A DNA stretch of 64,000 bases from Hymenobacter monticola (GCF_022811645.1 NZ_CP094534.1:2976001-3040000), one strand, 5' to 3'; positions 1 through 8,882 are shown, counted from the first letter of the stretch. Made by a program: numbers and translations. The notes: a model not told the origin generated them from the letters alone.

Positions 1-507
1 GGCGCCAAAGAGGCGGTCGTTGTCGTCGTCGTCCGTGTCGGGCGTGCGGTTTTGCGGGGCTGCGCCGGCATTACCGTGGTAATCCAGCGAGTCGCGCACA
101 GTTTCGTAGTTCACGTTAAACTTGGAAAGAATTTGGGAAGATATGTTGTCCTCGTCCCGGAGGATGGACAACAGCAGGTGCTCGGTGCCAATGATTTCCG
201 ACTTGAAAATCTTGGCTTCGAGGTAGGTGATTTTGAGGACTTTCTCGGTTTGCTTGGTGAGCGGAATCGAGCCGGTGATGCTGGTGCCTTGGGTGGCCGT
301 GTTGCGGGTGGCCTGCTCCAGCGAAAACTTGAGCTCGTCGATGCTCACGCCTAGCTTACGCAAGAGGCCGAGGGCGGTTCCTTCGGCTTCGCGAATCATG
401 CCGAGCAGCAGGTGTTCGGTGCCGATGTAGTCGTGTCCGAGACGGATGGCCTCTTCCCGACTCAGAGAAATAACCTCTTTGACGCGGTTTGAGAATTTAG
501 CTTCCAT
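1..507 (-). CDS. clpC: ATP-dependent Clp protease ATPase subunit ClpC, N-terminal part (cut by window edge)
   Basis: The visible 169 residues start MEAKFSNRVKEVISLSREEA and contain both halves of the Clp N-domain, each marked by GTEHLLL (residues about 29-35 and 106-112). In ClpC this domain binds adaptors and substrates before the two AAA+ rings unfold them for ClpP. The visible part ends in a very acidic linker (TDDDDNDRLFG), typical of Bacteroidota ClpC and just ahead of the first AAA+ domain, which lies beyond the edge. The start is an ATG at 507; the 183 bp between it and the next gene show no other feature. ClpB also has a Clp N-domain, but the GTEHLLLGMIREAEG form and the linker favour ClpC. 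Confidence 0.93.
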   Translation of the reverse strand, partial: MEAKFSNRVKEVISLSREEAIRLGHDYIGTEHLLLGMIREAEGTALGLLRKLGVSIDELKFSLEQATRNTATQGTSITGSIPLTKQTEKVLKITYLEAKIFKSEIIGTEHLLLSILRDEDNISSQILSKFNVNYETVRDSLDYHGNAGAAPQNRTPDTDDDDNDRLFGA

Positions 508-690
508 GCCAATAAACGTAGTGAAAAATCAGATAAGCCCCGCGTCGGGCATGTAAACACGAATGACGGGTTGGGCCGATGTAGCTTGAAAACAAGCTGG
601 TTCGGGCGAAGGTTCGGGCCGGGCAAGGCCCGCAAGCAGTTAATTCTTAACGTCGGCAGAAATTGGCAGGTTACGGTGATGAGTACCGAA

Positions 691-1365
691 TTACTGCAAA
701 AAGGAGCCGGCCGCCGGGCCCTGCGAAAACAGCAGGTCCAGCACGCTCAAGCCCGGCTCAAAACCTGGGCCAAACACCTGCGGATAGGGCCGCACCCGGA
801 CCAGGGCTGCCGGAGTGTCAGGTTCGGGCGGTTTTGCGCCGGTTTTGGGTGTCAGCCAGTCGCGCTGGTCGGCCACGACGGACGGGGTAGAAGCAGGACC
901 CGGGAAAGCGGGGGAAGGTTGCGCGGAATAGTGCGCGTGGTACTCGGAGGTAAGATGCACCGGCAGGGTGAGCCGGAAGCATTTCAGTAACAAACGCAAA
1001 AACTGCTGATTTAGGTCAAAAAGCAGGGCGGGCTTACCTACGTAAATATCGTGCAGGTAGTCGGCGTAGTACTCAAAATAAGGGCTATTGCCATAAGCCG
1101 TCTGCAGCGTGCGCCAGTGACGGTGAATCCAATTCTGCCGGTAGTCGATTTCGATTTTCGCAATGCTGACCTTTTCGGCCCGGTTGCCGTCAATGACCGG
1201 CACGGTGAGGGGCTGCACGCCCTGAGCCGTTTTGATGAGGCAACGGTTGCGGTAAGTCTGCTTGCGGTAGTGCTCATGCGCTTCGAGCAGCAAGCCGTCG
1301 GCGTGCGCGAGCGTGGCGAAGAAGGCGGCGGGCGGGTGGTAGTGGAGCTCGGAAAGAATAATCAT
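691..1365 (-). CDS. WbqC-like family protein
   Basis: This 224-residue protein begins MIILSELHYHPPAAFFATL and continues with a block (EAHEHYRKQTYRNRC, then PLTVPV and WRTLQTAYGNSPYFEYY) that matches the WbqC-like family. Family members often lie in polysaccharide or surface-modification loci, but their reaction is not established. No signal peptide or membrane segment is visible, so it is probably cytoplasmic. The last 80 or so residues are Pro/Ala-rich and look like a poorly conserved extension. The start codon lies 8 bp from a long inverted repeat (1374-1468) that separates it from the efflux adaptor upstream. The family call is firm; the biochemical role is open. Confidence 0.8.
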   Translation of the reverse strand: MIILSELHYHPPAAFFATLAHADGLLLEAHEHYRKQTYRNRCLIKTAQGVQPLTVPVIDGNRAEKVSIAKIEIDYRQNWIHRHWRTLQTAYGNSPYFEYYADYLHDIYVGKPALLFDLNQQFLRLLLKCFRLTLPVHLTSEYHAHYSAQPSPAFPGPASTPSVVADQRDWLTPKTGAKPPEPDTPAALVRVRPYPQVFGPGFEPGLSVLDLLFSQGPAAGSFLQ

Positions 1366-1373
1366 GGGATGGC

Positions 1374-1468
1374 GTAGAGACGCATATTTGCGTCTCGTCG
1401 TTGAACCGGGCGGGCAAAAATCGTTCGCTGATTCCGTTCAACGACGAGACGCAAATATGCGTCTCTAC
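1374..1468. repeat. Perfect 33-bp inverted repeat with nested palindrome
   Basis: Arms 1374-1406 and 1436-1468 are perfect reverse complements around a 29-bp loop. Each arm contains its own palindrome (GAGACGCA, TATT, TGCGTCTC), so the DNA or RNA could fold as one long hairpin or two small ones. The right arm contains the TAG stop codon (1465-1467) of the efflux adaptor. It could act as a transcription terminator or mRNA stabiliser, or be a mobile palindromic element; no transposase is associated. Confidence 0.85.
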
Positions 1469-2667
1469 TCATCACCACCCTGCCCTTTACTGCGCTCGGC
1501 ATCCAGGAAATAAGCGCCCCGGATAACCAAACGAGTGGTATCGGGCAGCTTATCCAGCAAACTCACGGCTACCTGGCCCTGGTCGGTGGCGCCAGGGCGG
1601 AGGCTGAAGCGGCGGAAGGTGCTGCCACTGGCATCGGATTTTACCTGATAATAGCCGTAGCTGACTTCGCCGCCGGGCACGAGGGCATCTTCGGGGAGGG
1701 TGCGCTGCGGGGTGCGGCCGGTGAGGATACGGGCACTGACGTATTGGCCGGGCAGCAGGGTGGCGGTGGCGGCCGCGTCGGGGCCGGTGTCGTGCAGGTG
1801 GGCGTGCACGGGCACGGTGCGGCCGTCGTCATCGAAGGCTTTGCCGACCAAGAAAACGGTAGCGGCCAGGGGCCGGGCACTGGCGCCCTGCGACGGCACG
1901 CGGAATAGGACGTCCTGGCCCTCCTTCACCTTGGTGATGTCGCGCTCGAATACTTTCAGCTCCAGGTGCAGGTCGGAGCGGTCGACCAGCTCAATCAGCA
2001 CGTCTTGCGGGTTCACGAACTGACCGGGGTTGACCAGCACGGCCTTTACGTAGCCGCCAATGGGTGCTACAAGCGGCACGCTGGGCCGGATGCTGGTGGC
2101 GCTGAGCGACTCAGGTTTCAGGCCAATGAGGCGGAGCTGGGCGGCGAGGCTGCCGGCCGCGGCCTGCTCGGTGCGCAGCTCGGCGGTGGCCTGCTGAAGC
2201 TTGCGGCGGGCGCCCACGTCCTCGTCGTTGAGAACTTGCTGGCGAGCGGTTTCCTGCTTCAGAAACACGATGCGGGCCTGGCTTTGGAGGTAGTCCTGTT
2301 GCAGCTTGAGGTACTCGGGGCTGCGCAGCGTGGCCAGCACGGTGCCGCGCGCCACGTGCTGGCCGGGCAGCGTCGGCAGCTGCTGTACATAGCCACCCAT
2401 GATGGCCGTGACGGATACGCGGTGGCTGGGCGGCACGTCAATCTGGCCGGTGGCTTGTACTTCGGTGCCGAGGTCGCGGCGGGTGAAGGTGCCCAGCTCG
2501 ATGCCGGCAGCTCGTAGCTGGGCTTTATTGAGGAATACTTCGTCGGGCGCGCGGGGTGGGGGCGGGGCGGGCTTGTCGGCGGTTTTTTCGTCGGCATTTT
2601 TACCGCAGGCGATGAGGAAGGGTAGGAGGGCGAGGCAAGTGACGGATTTCATGTTGTTTCTACTCAA
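1465..2667 (-). CDS. RND efflux periplasmic adaptor (CusB/CzcB type), lipoprotein
   Basis: This 400-residue membrane-fusion protein starts with a lipoprotein-type signal (hydrophobic stretch ending FLIACGK, lipidation Cys near residue 22). It then shows the adaptor order: barrel-sandwich/lipoyl half motif (ILGGYV-like IMGGYVQQLP), a helical hairpin (residues about 120-180, Gln-rich), the second lipoyl half (VAPIGGYVKAVLVNPGQFV) and beta-barrel segments. Such adaptors link the inner-membrane RND pump to the outer-membrane channel. It lies directly downstream of the CusA-TolC fusion on the same strand, so it is the expected partner. The 176-bp gap to that gene holds an interspersed repeat (2674-2824). 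The substrate is probably a divalent or monovalent metal, by analogy with heavy-metal efflux relatives. Confidence 0.88.
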   Translation of the reverse strand: MSRNNMKSVTCLALLPFLIACGKNADEKTADKPAPPPPRAPDEVFLNKAQLRAAGIELGTFTRRDLGTEVQATGQIDVPPSHRVSVTAIMGGYVQQLPTLPGQHVARGTVLATLRSPEYLKLQQDYLQSQARIVFLKQETARQQVLNDEDVGARRKLQQATAELRTEQAAAGSLAAQLRLIGLKPESLSATSIRPSVPLVAPIGGYVKAVLVNPGQFVNPQDVLIELVDRSDLHLELKVFERDITKVKEGQDVLFRVPSQGASARPLAATVFLVGKAFDDDGRTVPVHAHLHDTGPDAAATATLLPGQYVSARILTGRTPQRTLPEDALVPGGEVSYGYYQVKSDASGSTFRRFSLRPGATDQGQVAVSLLDKLPDTTRLVIRGAYFLDAERSKGQGGDE

Positions 2668-2673
2668 TTGATG

Positions 2674-2824
2674 AGAACGTTATGCTGAGTGGAGTGCAGC
2701 GAAGTCAAAGCATCTCTGGTGTTTTGTTCAAACGTGGGGCCTCACCCCCGGCCCCTCTCCCGCGGAGAGGGGAGCCAGACGATGCACATGAGATGCCTTG
2801 GCTTCGCTCGGAATGACGTTCTTT
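2674..2824. repeat. Interspersed inverted repeat, family 'GAACGTCATGCTGAGC', with inner GC-rich hairpin
   Basis: The left arm (about 2674-2716) and right arm (about 2790-2824) are imperfect inverted copies: AGAACGTTATGCTGAG at one end pairs with TCGGAATGACGTTCT at the other, and CAAAGCATCTC pairs with GAGATGCCTTG. Inside (about 2737-2775) is a second hairpin, CCCCTCTCC-CGC-GGAGAGGGG. Related copies lie at 46201-46299 and 56046-56180. It sits between the CusA-type pump and its adaptor. Confidence 0.8.
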
Positions 2825-2843
2825 TAGTCTATTCAATTTTTAA

Positions 2844-5800
2844 TTATTGCTCATCCGCTCCGGCCAGCGCCTGAATGTTGGCTACCAGTTCATTGTATTG
2901 CCGAAGCTGCTCGAAATACGCCTCCTGAATCTGCCAGGCGGGCTGGGTGTTCACCACGTACTCCACGTACTCGATGTCGCCGGCGCGGAAGCTTTTTTCG
3001 GCAGTGGTGAGGATGAGGCGGGCTTGCAGAAGAGCGTAATTTTCGTAATAAAGCAGAGAGGCCTGGGCGCGGGCCAGCTGCTGGCGCAGGGTGCTTAGCT
3101 GGGTGCCGAATTGCGTGTTGGCATAAGCCAGCTGCACCTGAGCAGCTTCTTCGCCTATTTTGGCGGCGGCAATGCGGGCGCGCTGGGCGCCGCCCAGCAG
3201 CGGCACGGCGATGCCAGCCTGGGCCACGTTGAAGCCTCGTTCCTTGTTAATGGTCTGGTTGAAGTAGCCAGCCCGCAGGTCGGGCAGCCGGCGTAGCTTT
3301 TCGAGCCGGGTTTGCTGCTGGCTGAGGGTGAGCTGCTGCTGGTAGAGGGCCAGGGTGGGGTTGGTGGCGGGCGTGAGGGTGGCCGTATCGGCGGGTAGCA
3401 GCACGGCGCGGGGGCTGGCGGTGGTGTCGATGTCGGCCAGACCGGACTGGCCCAGCAGCAGGGCCAACTGGCGGCGCTGCACCAGTAGTTCGGAGCGCAG
3501 GGTGGCGAGGCGGTTTTGCAGCTCGCGGGCGCGGGCTTCGGCCGATACCTGCTCCAGGCGGTTGGTTTCGCCCACCTGGTAGCGGATGCGGGCGGCCCGG
3601 GCGGCGCGCTGGTAGAGGCTGTCCTGCCGGCGTAAAAGGGCCGTGAGGCGGTAAGTCACCAGCAAATTATAGTAGCCCGACCGGATGTTGCGGGCCAACT
3701 CGCGGCGCTGGGCCCGGGCCCGGATGGTGCCGGCCTCGGCCGTGGTTTGGAGCACCTGGCGCTGCGCGCCGTACACAGTGGGGAAAGCCGACTGTTGCAG
3801 AATGTTGAAGGTCTGGTCGTTGAGCGCGCCCTGAATCTGGCCATACTGGTAGTCAATGGTCAGGCGCGGCAAGTCGTAAGCGCTGCGGGCCATGGCCGCC
3901 TGCTGCTGGGCCTGTAAGGTGGCCGACTGAACCAGCGGGCTTTGCGCCAAGCCGGTGCTCAGGGCCCGGGAGATGCTGAGCGGCGCATTGGTGGGGGCTT
4001 TGGTGGCTTGTGCGCGACCGGTGGCCGGTGCCAACAGCAACCCGCCAAGCAGCAGAATCACCGCGGCCGGGATACCGGCCGTGCCTCCTGTTTCGGCGGC
4101 TACTTTAGCTTCGTGGGCCGCCTCGGCGGCGTCAACGGGGCTAGGCTCGTCGTCTTTCACGAAGAAAGTATAGAGAACCGGCAGCACCACCAGCGTGAGC
4201 AGTGTGGCCGTTATTAGTCCGCCGATGACGACTGTGGCTAGCGGTTTCTGCACCTCCGCGCCGGCTGAGTTCGACAAGGCCATCGGCAGAAAGCCCAGCG
4301 AGGCCACTGAGGCCGTGAGCAGCACCGGCCGGAACCGCTCCTCGGTGGCGCGCAGCACCCGCTCGCGAATCTTCCGCACGCCGGCGCTGGCTAGCTCGTT
4401 CAGGCTGGCCACCAGCACAATCCCGTTCAGCACGGCTACGCCGAACAGCGCGATGAAGCCCACGCCGGCCGAAATGCTGAACGGCATCCCGCGCAGCCAC
4501 AGCGCCAGTACCCCGCCAATGGCCGCCAGCGGAATACCCGTAAAAATCAGCAGCGCCTCCTTCACCGAGCGGAAGGCCAAGAACAACAGCATGAAAATGA
4601 GCACCAACGACACCGGCACGGCAATGGCCAGCCGGTCCTTGGCGTGGTTGAGGTTTTCGAACTGGCCGCCGTATACGATGCTGTAGCCGGCGGGCAGGCG
4701 CAGGCCGGTTTGCAGCTTGCCCTGGATGTCCTGCACGAGGCTTTGTACGTCGCGTCCGCGCACGTTCACGCCGATGTTGACGCGGCGGCGGGCGTCATCG
4801 CGCGAGATTTGGGCGGGGGCGGGTTTCAGGGCCACGGTGGCTACTTCGGCCAACGGAATCTGGCTGCCGTCGGGTAGGGACACGAGGAGCTGGTTGAGGT
4901 CGTCGGCCCCGCGGCGGTGCAGCGAGTCGAGGCGCAGCACGAGGTCGAAGCGGCGCTCACCTTCGTAAACCTGGCCGGTAGTTTGGCCGGCGAAGGCGGT
5001 TTGCAGCAGGGTGTTAAGGTCCCGCACGCGCAGGCCGTACTGGGCCAAACGGGCGCGGTCGTAGCTCACCCGCAGCTGGGGCAGACCGATGATTTGCTCC
5101 ACCTTCAGGTCGCCGACGCCGGTTAGCGGGCGGATGAGGGCCGCCGCCTCGTCGGCTTTGGCTTTGAGTAGGTCGAGGTCATCGCCGTAAATCTTGACCG
5201 ATATGTCCGACTTCACGCCGGATATTAACTCATTAAACCGCATCTGAATGGGCTGTTGGAATTCCAGACTGATGCCGGGCACGCCGTCCAGGGCTGCCTG
5301 CATCTTGTTAGCCAGCGCCTCGCGGGTGGGAGCGCTGGTCCAGTCGGCGCGGTCTTTCAGAATAATCATGATGTCGCCGTCTTCCATCGACATGGGGTCG
5401 GTGGGGATTTCGGAAGTGCCGATTTTGCCCACCACCTGCAGCACTTCGGGAAACTGGCTTTTGAGAATGCGCTGAATCCGCCCGGTTATCAGGACGCTTT
5501 CTTCGAGCGACGAGCCCGGGGCCAGTGTCACGTTCATGGCAAAGTCGCCCTCGTCGAGCTGCGGAATGAACTCGCCGCCCAGCCGCGAAAACACCAGGCC
5601 GCCCAGCGCCAGCAGCCCTAGCGCCACGCCCACCACCAGCCCGCGGGCCCCCAGCGCCGCCCGGATAATCGGCTCGTAGCCGCGGTGCAGGAAGCCGACA
5701 ATCCGGTCGGCCAGATTGGGTTTATCGCTGATGTTTTTCTTCAAGGCCCAGGCCGTTACGGCCGGCACGTAAGTGAGGCACATCAGCATGGCGCCCAAGA

Positions 5801-7259
5801 TGGCGAAACTCACCGTCAGGGCCATCGGCCGGAACATCTTGCCCTCGATGCCGGTGAGTGAGAGAATGGGCAGGTACACAATGAGAATAATGAGCTGGCC
5901 GAACAGGGCCGACTTCATTAGCCGGTTGGTGACGCCTTCGGTGATGTCGTCCATAGTTTCGTGGGCGGCCTTGAGGCGCTCGTGCACGAGATGGGCGATG
6001 ACGGCTTCCACAATAATCACGGCCCCGTCCACGATGAGGCCGAAGTCCAGCGCGCCCAGGCTCATGAGGTTGGCCGACACGCCGAAGGTGCGCATCATGC
6101 CCAGCGCGAAGAGCATGCACAGCGGAATCATGCCTGCCACCACCAGCCCGGCCCGCAAGTTGCCGAGCAGCAACAGCAGCACCGCCACCACGATGACGCC
6201 GCCCTCAATCAGGTTTTTTACCACCGTGTGAATGGCCTTGTCTACCAGCTTGGTGCGGTCGAGGAACGGGTCGATTTCCAGACCTTGTGGCAGGGTTTGC
6301 TGGATTTCTGCTACCCGCGCCTTCACGTTTTTGATGGTGGCCTCGGAGCTGGCGCCTTTCAGCATGAGCACCACGCCGCCCACGGTTTCGCCCTGGCCGT
6401 CGCGGTTCATGGCCCCGTAGCGCACGGCGTGGCCGAAGCGCACGGCCGCCACGTCGCGCACCAATAGCGGCGCGCCGCCCTGGCCGGGCACACCCACGGG
6501 CTTCACCACAATGTTGCCAATGTCTTGCAGCGAGGTGGCCCGACCCTCGCCCCGAATGAAAAAGGCCCGCGGACCGCGCTCTAGGTAGCTGCCGCCGGCG
6601 TTGCCGTTGTTGGCTTGCAGGGCCTCGTAAAGCTCGGCCATGCTCACGCCCGCGCCGGCCAGGCGGGCGGGGTCCACGCTCACCTCGTACTGCCGCACGT
6701 AACCGCCGAAGCTGCTCACGTCCACCACGCCGGCCACCCCAGCCAGGCGGCGCTTCACCAGCCAGTCCTGGATTTCGCGTAGCCGGGCCAAGCTGTAGCG
6801 TTTCTCGTAGCCGGGTTTCACCTTGAGGGTGTACTGGTAAATCTCGCCCAGGCCGGTGGTAATGGGCGCCATGCCCGGTGCGCCCAAGCCTTGGCCAAGG
6901 TCGGCCTCGGCCACTTTTAGCTTCTCGGCCACCAGCTGGCGGGTGTGGTAGGTGTCCACGTCTTCCTCGAAAACGACGGTAATCACCGACAGCCCGAAAC
7001 GCGAGATGGACCGGATTTCGGTGACGCCCGGAATGGTGCGCAGCTCCAGCTCCAGGGGCACGGTAATGAGCTGCTCCACTTCCTGGGCCGCCAGCGCGGG
7101 GCTTTGGGTGATGACCTGAACCTGGTTGTTGGTGACGTCCGGAATGGCGTCAAGCGGCAGGCTGGCAGCCGAAAAAACGCCCCAGGCAATGAGGCCCGCC
7201 AGCATCAGGCCCACCAACAGTTTATTGCGGATGCTGAAATTAATAATCGCCGAAATCAT
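2844..7259 (-). CDS. Heavy-metal RND efflux pump (CusA/CzcA family) fused to a TolC-family outer-membrane channel domain
   Basis: The 1471-residue product joins two normally separate subunits. Residues 1 to about 1045 are an RND permease starting MISAIINFSIRNKLLVGLML, with the heavy-metal signature DFGLIVDGAVIIVE in transmembrane helix 4 carrying the proton-relay Asp. After the last pump helix (VVLPVLYTFFV) comes an acidic linker and an extra hydrophobic segment near residues 1059-1083 (AAVILLLGGLLLAPATGRAQ) that looks like a signal peptide or a 13th helix. About 380 residues of TolC-type coiled-coil repeats follow. This topology would place the channel domain outside the cytoplasm. Such fusions are known in Bacteroidota. 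The start at 7259 was chosen because the longer reading frame adds 42 residues unlike the family. The adaptor at 1465-2667 is the partner. Confidence 0.93.
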   Translation of the reverse strand: MISAIINFSIRNKLLVGLMLAGLIAWGVFSAASLPLDAIPDVTNNQVQVITQSPALAAQEVEQLITVPLELELRTIPGVTEIRSISRFGLSVITVVFEEDVDTYHTRQLVAEKLKVAEADLGQGLGAPGMAPITTGLGEIYQYTLKVKPGYEKRYSLARLREIQDWLVKRRLAGVAGVVDVSSFGGYVRQYEVSVDPARLAGAGVSMAELYEALQANNGNAGGSYLERGPRAFFIRGEGRATSLQDIGNIVVKPVGVPGQGGAPLLVRDVAAVRFGHAVRYGAMNRDGQGETVGGVVLMLKGASSEATIKNVKARVAEIQQTLPQGLEIDPFLDRTKLVDKAIHTVVKNLIEGGVIVVAVLLLLLGNLRAGLVVAGMIPLCMLFALGMMRTFGVSANLMSLGALDFGLIVDGAVIIVEAVIAHLVHERLKAAHETMDDITEGVTNRLMKSALFGQLIILIVYLPILSLTGIEGKMFRPMALTVSFAILGAMLMCLTYVPAVTAWALKKNISDKPNLADRIVGFLHRGYEPIIRAALGARGLVVGVALGLLALGGLVFSRLGGEFIPQLDEGDFAMNVTLAPGSSLEESVLITGRIQRILKSQFPEVLQVVGKIGTSEIPTDPMSMEDGDIMIILKDRADWTSAPTREALANKMQAALDGVPGISLEFQQPIQMRFNELISGVKSDISVKIYGDDLDLLKAKADEAAALIRPLTGVGDLKVEQIIGLPQLRVSYDRARLAQYGLRVRDLNTLLQTAFAGQTTGQVYEGERRFDLVLRLDSLHRRGADDLNQLLVSLPDGSQIPLAEVATVALKPAPAQISRDDARRRVNIGVNVRGRDVQSLVQDIQGKLQTGLRLPAGYSIVYGGQFENLNHAKDRLAIAVPVSLVLIFMLLFLAFRSVKEALLIFTGIPLAAIGGVLALWLRGMPFSISAGVGFIALFGVAVLNGIVLVASLNELASAGVRKIRERVLRATEERFRPVLLTASVASLGFLPMALSNSAGAEVQKPLATVVIGGLITATLLTLVVLPVLYTFFVKDDEPSPVDAAEAAHEAKVAAETGGTAGIPAAVILLLGGLLLAPATGRAQATKAPTNAPLSISRALSTGLAQSPLVQSATLQAQQQAAMARSAYDLPRLTIDYQYGQIQGALNDQTFNILQQSAFPTVYGAQRQVLQTTAEAGTIRARAQRRELARNIRSGYYNLLVTYRLTALLRRQDSLYQRAARAARIRYQVGETNRLEQVSAEARARELQNRLATLRSELLVQRRQLALLLGQSGLADIDTTASPRAVLLPADTATLTPATNPTLALYQQQLTLSQQQTRLEKLRRLPDLRAGYFNQTINKERGFNVAQAGIAVPLLGGAQRARIAAAKIGEEAAQVQLAYANTQFGTQLSTLRQQLARAQASLLYYENYALLQARLILTTAEKSFRAGDIEYVEYVVNTQPAWQIQEAYFEQLRQYNELVANIQALAGADEQ

Positions 7260-7409
7260 GCGAAACGATGCAATGCGGCCCGGCCCGAACGCGGCCACGT
7301 GGCCACCCCGGCAGGCGCTAAAAATCCAATAAGAGAGGGGAGAAGGCCAGGATTTCAGTGCCGAAGCCTGGTCAGGCGCGGGCACACTGCGTCCGGGGGC
7401 GCGGGCAGG

Positions 7410-7826
7410 CTAGGCTCGGGGCGGCTGGCCCAGCGAGCTGCTGAAGGTGAAAGCGTAACGCGGCGTGGCGGCCACGCGGTAGGCCCGCACGGGCGCCGGC
7501 ACAGGCCGGGCCACAAACACCAGCCGCGTCACGGGCGCCACCACCAAACTGAGCAGCACGCAGCCGTGGTGGCAGCGCAGGGGCAAGTTGTGGTGGTCTT
7601 GCTGGTGGCGGGAGCTCAGGGTGCAGCCCGCGTAGTGCTTGGTGCCCGCACCGTAGTGCTCAGCAATGAACTGGCCGAAGCTCAGCCCGCCGCCCGCCGC
7701 CGAGTGGTGGTAATCGTAGTGCTCCACCAGTTGCGGCAGCTTGGCCAGCTCGCCTAGGTCGTTCTCGGGAATGAAGCTGCCCAGCAGCATCAGGATTCCC
7801 AGAAAGAAGGCGATGATGGGGCGCAT
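7410..7826 (-). CDS. Small His/Cys-rich protein upstream of the metal efflux pump
   Basis: The likely product is 138 residues from the ATG at 7826 (MRPIIAFFLGILMLLGSF), giving an N-terminal hydrophobic segment that suits a signal peptide or membrane anchor. The middle is rich in possible metal ligands: VEHYDYHHS near residue 31 and SSRHQQDHHNLPLRCHHGC further on. I do not recognise a named family. It lies upstream of the CusA-TolC fusion on the same strand with a 150-bp gap, so a role as metal-binding accessory or sensor for the efflux system is a reasonable inference. A longer frame reaches 7979 but would run through the hairpin at 7911-7985, so the shorter start is preferred. Confidence 0.6.
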   Translation of the reverse strand: MRPIIAFFLGILMLLGSFIPENDLGELAKLPQLVEHYDYHHSAAGGGLSFGQFIAEHYGAGTKHYAGCTLSSRHQQDHHNLPLRCHHGCVLLSLVVAPVTRLVFVARPVPAPVRAYRVAATPRYAFTFSSSLGQPPRA

Positions 7827-7910
7827 GATGGGAGAGAAACGAGGCGGTGCGGGAAATGTTTGCCGCATTGCTGGCACAAAAATAGAAAGGAACGTCATGC
7901 CGCCGCGGAT

Positions 7911-7985
7911 TGTAGCGTGGACGCTGCGAGTCCCCATACGCCCAGAACGTTCTTTCAGGCGCGGACTCGCAGCGTCCACGCTACA
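7911..7985. repeat. Perfect 23-bp inverted repeat
   Basis: Arms 7911-7933 (TGTAGCGTGGACGCTGCGAG...) and 7963-7985 are perfect reverse complements around a 29-bp loop. It lies in the divergent gap between the His/Cys-rich protein gene and the secreted protein gene at 8011. A fragment (GGAACGTCATGCC, 7889-7901) of the other interspersed family sits immediately beside it. No open reading frame or transposase is linked. Confidence 0.8.
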
Positions 7986-7998
7986 TCATTACCCGCCG

Positions 7999-8006
7999 TA
8001 CTTTTG
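7999..8006 (+). promoter_or_regulatory. Bacteroidota -7 promoter element (TACTTTTG)
   Basis: TACTTTTG matches the TAnnTTTG consensus of the main Bacteroidota sigma factor. It ends only 4 bp before the ATG at 8011, which would make the transcript leaderless or nearly so. No convincing -33 element was seen. Confidence 0.5.
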
Positions 8007-8010
8007 CCTT

Positions 8011-8880
8011 ATGCGCTACCTCCTGACTTTCCTCGCCGCTTTCGCCACGCTGGCCGCCCAGGCCGGCCCGCCGCAGCTCCTGCTCGACGTGGCCCGCTTC
8101 CGCAACCTCGATAAAGTAGTGAAGGGGGCCGAAGTGGAAATCTACGTGACTGTGCCCACCCAGCCGCTCACCTACCGGCAGCGGGCGCCAAAGTCGTTTC
8201 AGTCCTCGGCCGTGGTCACGCTCGATGTGTTGAAGGCCGACGGTACCTCGGCTTACCACGAAGTGGTGACGCTGAAGCCGCCGGTGCTCACCGACACCAC
8301 CATTGCCATCAAAAACCCGCAGAGCTTCCTCAAGCGCATCCTGCTGCCCGACGGCAAATACACCCTGCGCGGCACCGTGAAAGACCAGTACCGCAGCGCG
8401 GGCGGCGAAACGACCGTGGAAAAGCCACTGGTGCTGGAAGCGCCCGTCGGCCCCTTTCTTTCAGACGTAATTCTGCTCTCGCGCCCGGCGGCCAAGAGCG
8501 GGGGCGACGATAACTTTGCCCGCGGCGGCTATCGCCTGGCCCGCGCGGCTGGCGGCACCTACGGCCGCGGCTCCGACAACGTGTTCTTCTACACCGAGCT
8601 GCACAACGCGCCGCAGGGCCAGCCCCTGCGCGTGCACTACCACCTCACCACCCCCGACGGCTCGGCCGCCGATGCCGATGCCTCGCTCACGCCGCAGAGC
8701 GGGCGTCCGACCACCATCGTGGGGCAGATTCCGCTGGGGCCGCTGCCCGACGGGCCGTTCACGCTTTTCATCGAAGTGTACGGCGGGCCGGGCAACAAGA
8801 AGCTGCTGGCCGGACACCGTGCCATCGGCCAGCGTGCCTCAGCCGAATTTGCGCCCGGCAACGCGGCCGTGCCCCGCTAA
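8011..8880 (+). CDS. Secreted protein of unknown function
   Basis: This 289-residue protein begins with a clear signal peptide (MRYLLTFLAAFATLAAQAG). The rest appears all-beta, with Pro/Thr-rich segments (VEIYVTVPTQPLTYRQ, then TLKPPVLTDTTIAIKNP and DGKYTLRGTVKDQY), suggesting two immunoglobulin-like sandwiches in the periplasm or at the surface. I do not recognise a named family. It ends 2 bp before the start of the lipid A acyltransferase gene, so the two are almost certainly co-transcribed, and a role in the envelope is plausible. The start at 8011 is chosen because it gives the signal peptide; upstream in-frame sequence runs through an inverted repeat. Confidence 0.75.
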   Translation: MRYLLTFLAAFATLAAQAGPPQLLLDVARFRNLDKVVKGAEVEIYVTVPTQPLTYRQRAPKSFQSSAVVTLDVLKADGTSAYHEVVTLKPPVLTDTTIAIKNPQSFLKRILLPDGKYTLRGTVKDQYRSAGGETTVEKPLVLEAPVGPFLSDVILLSRPAAKSGGDDNFARGGYRLARAAGGTYGRGSDNVFFYTELHNAPQGQPLRVHYHLTTPDGSAADADASLTPQSGRPTTIVGQIPLGPLPDGPFTLFIEVYGGPGNKKLLAGHRAIGQRASAEFAPGNAAVPR

Positions 8881-8882
8881 GC

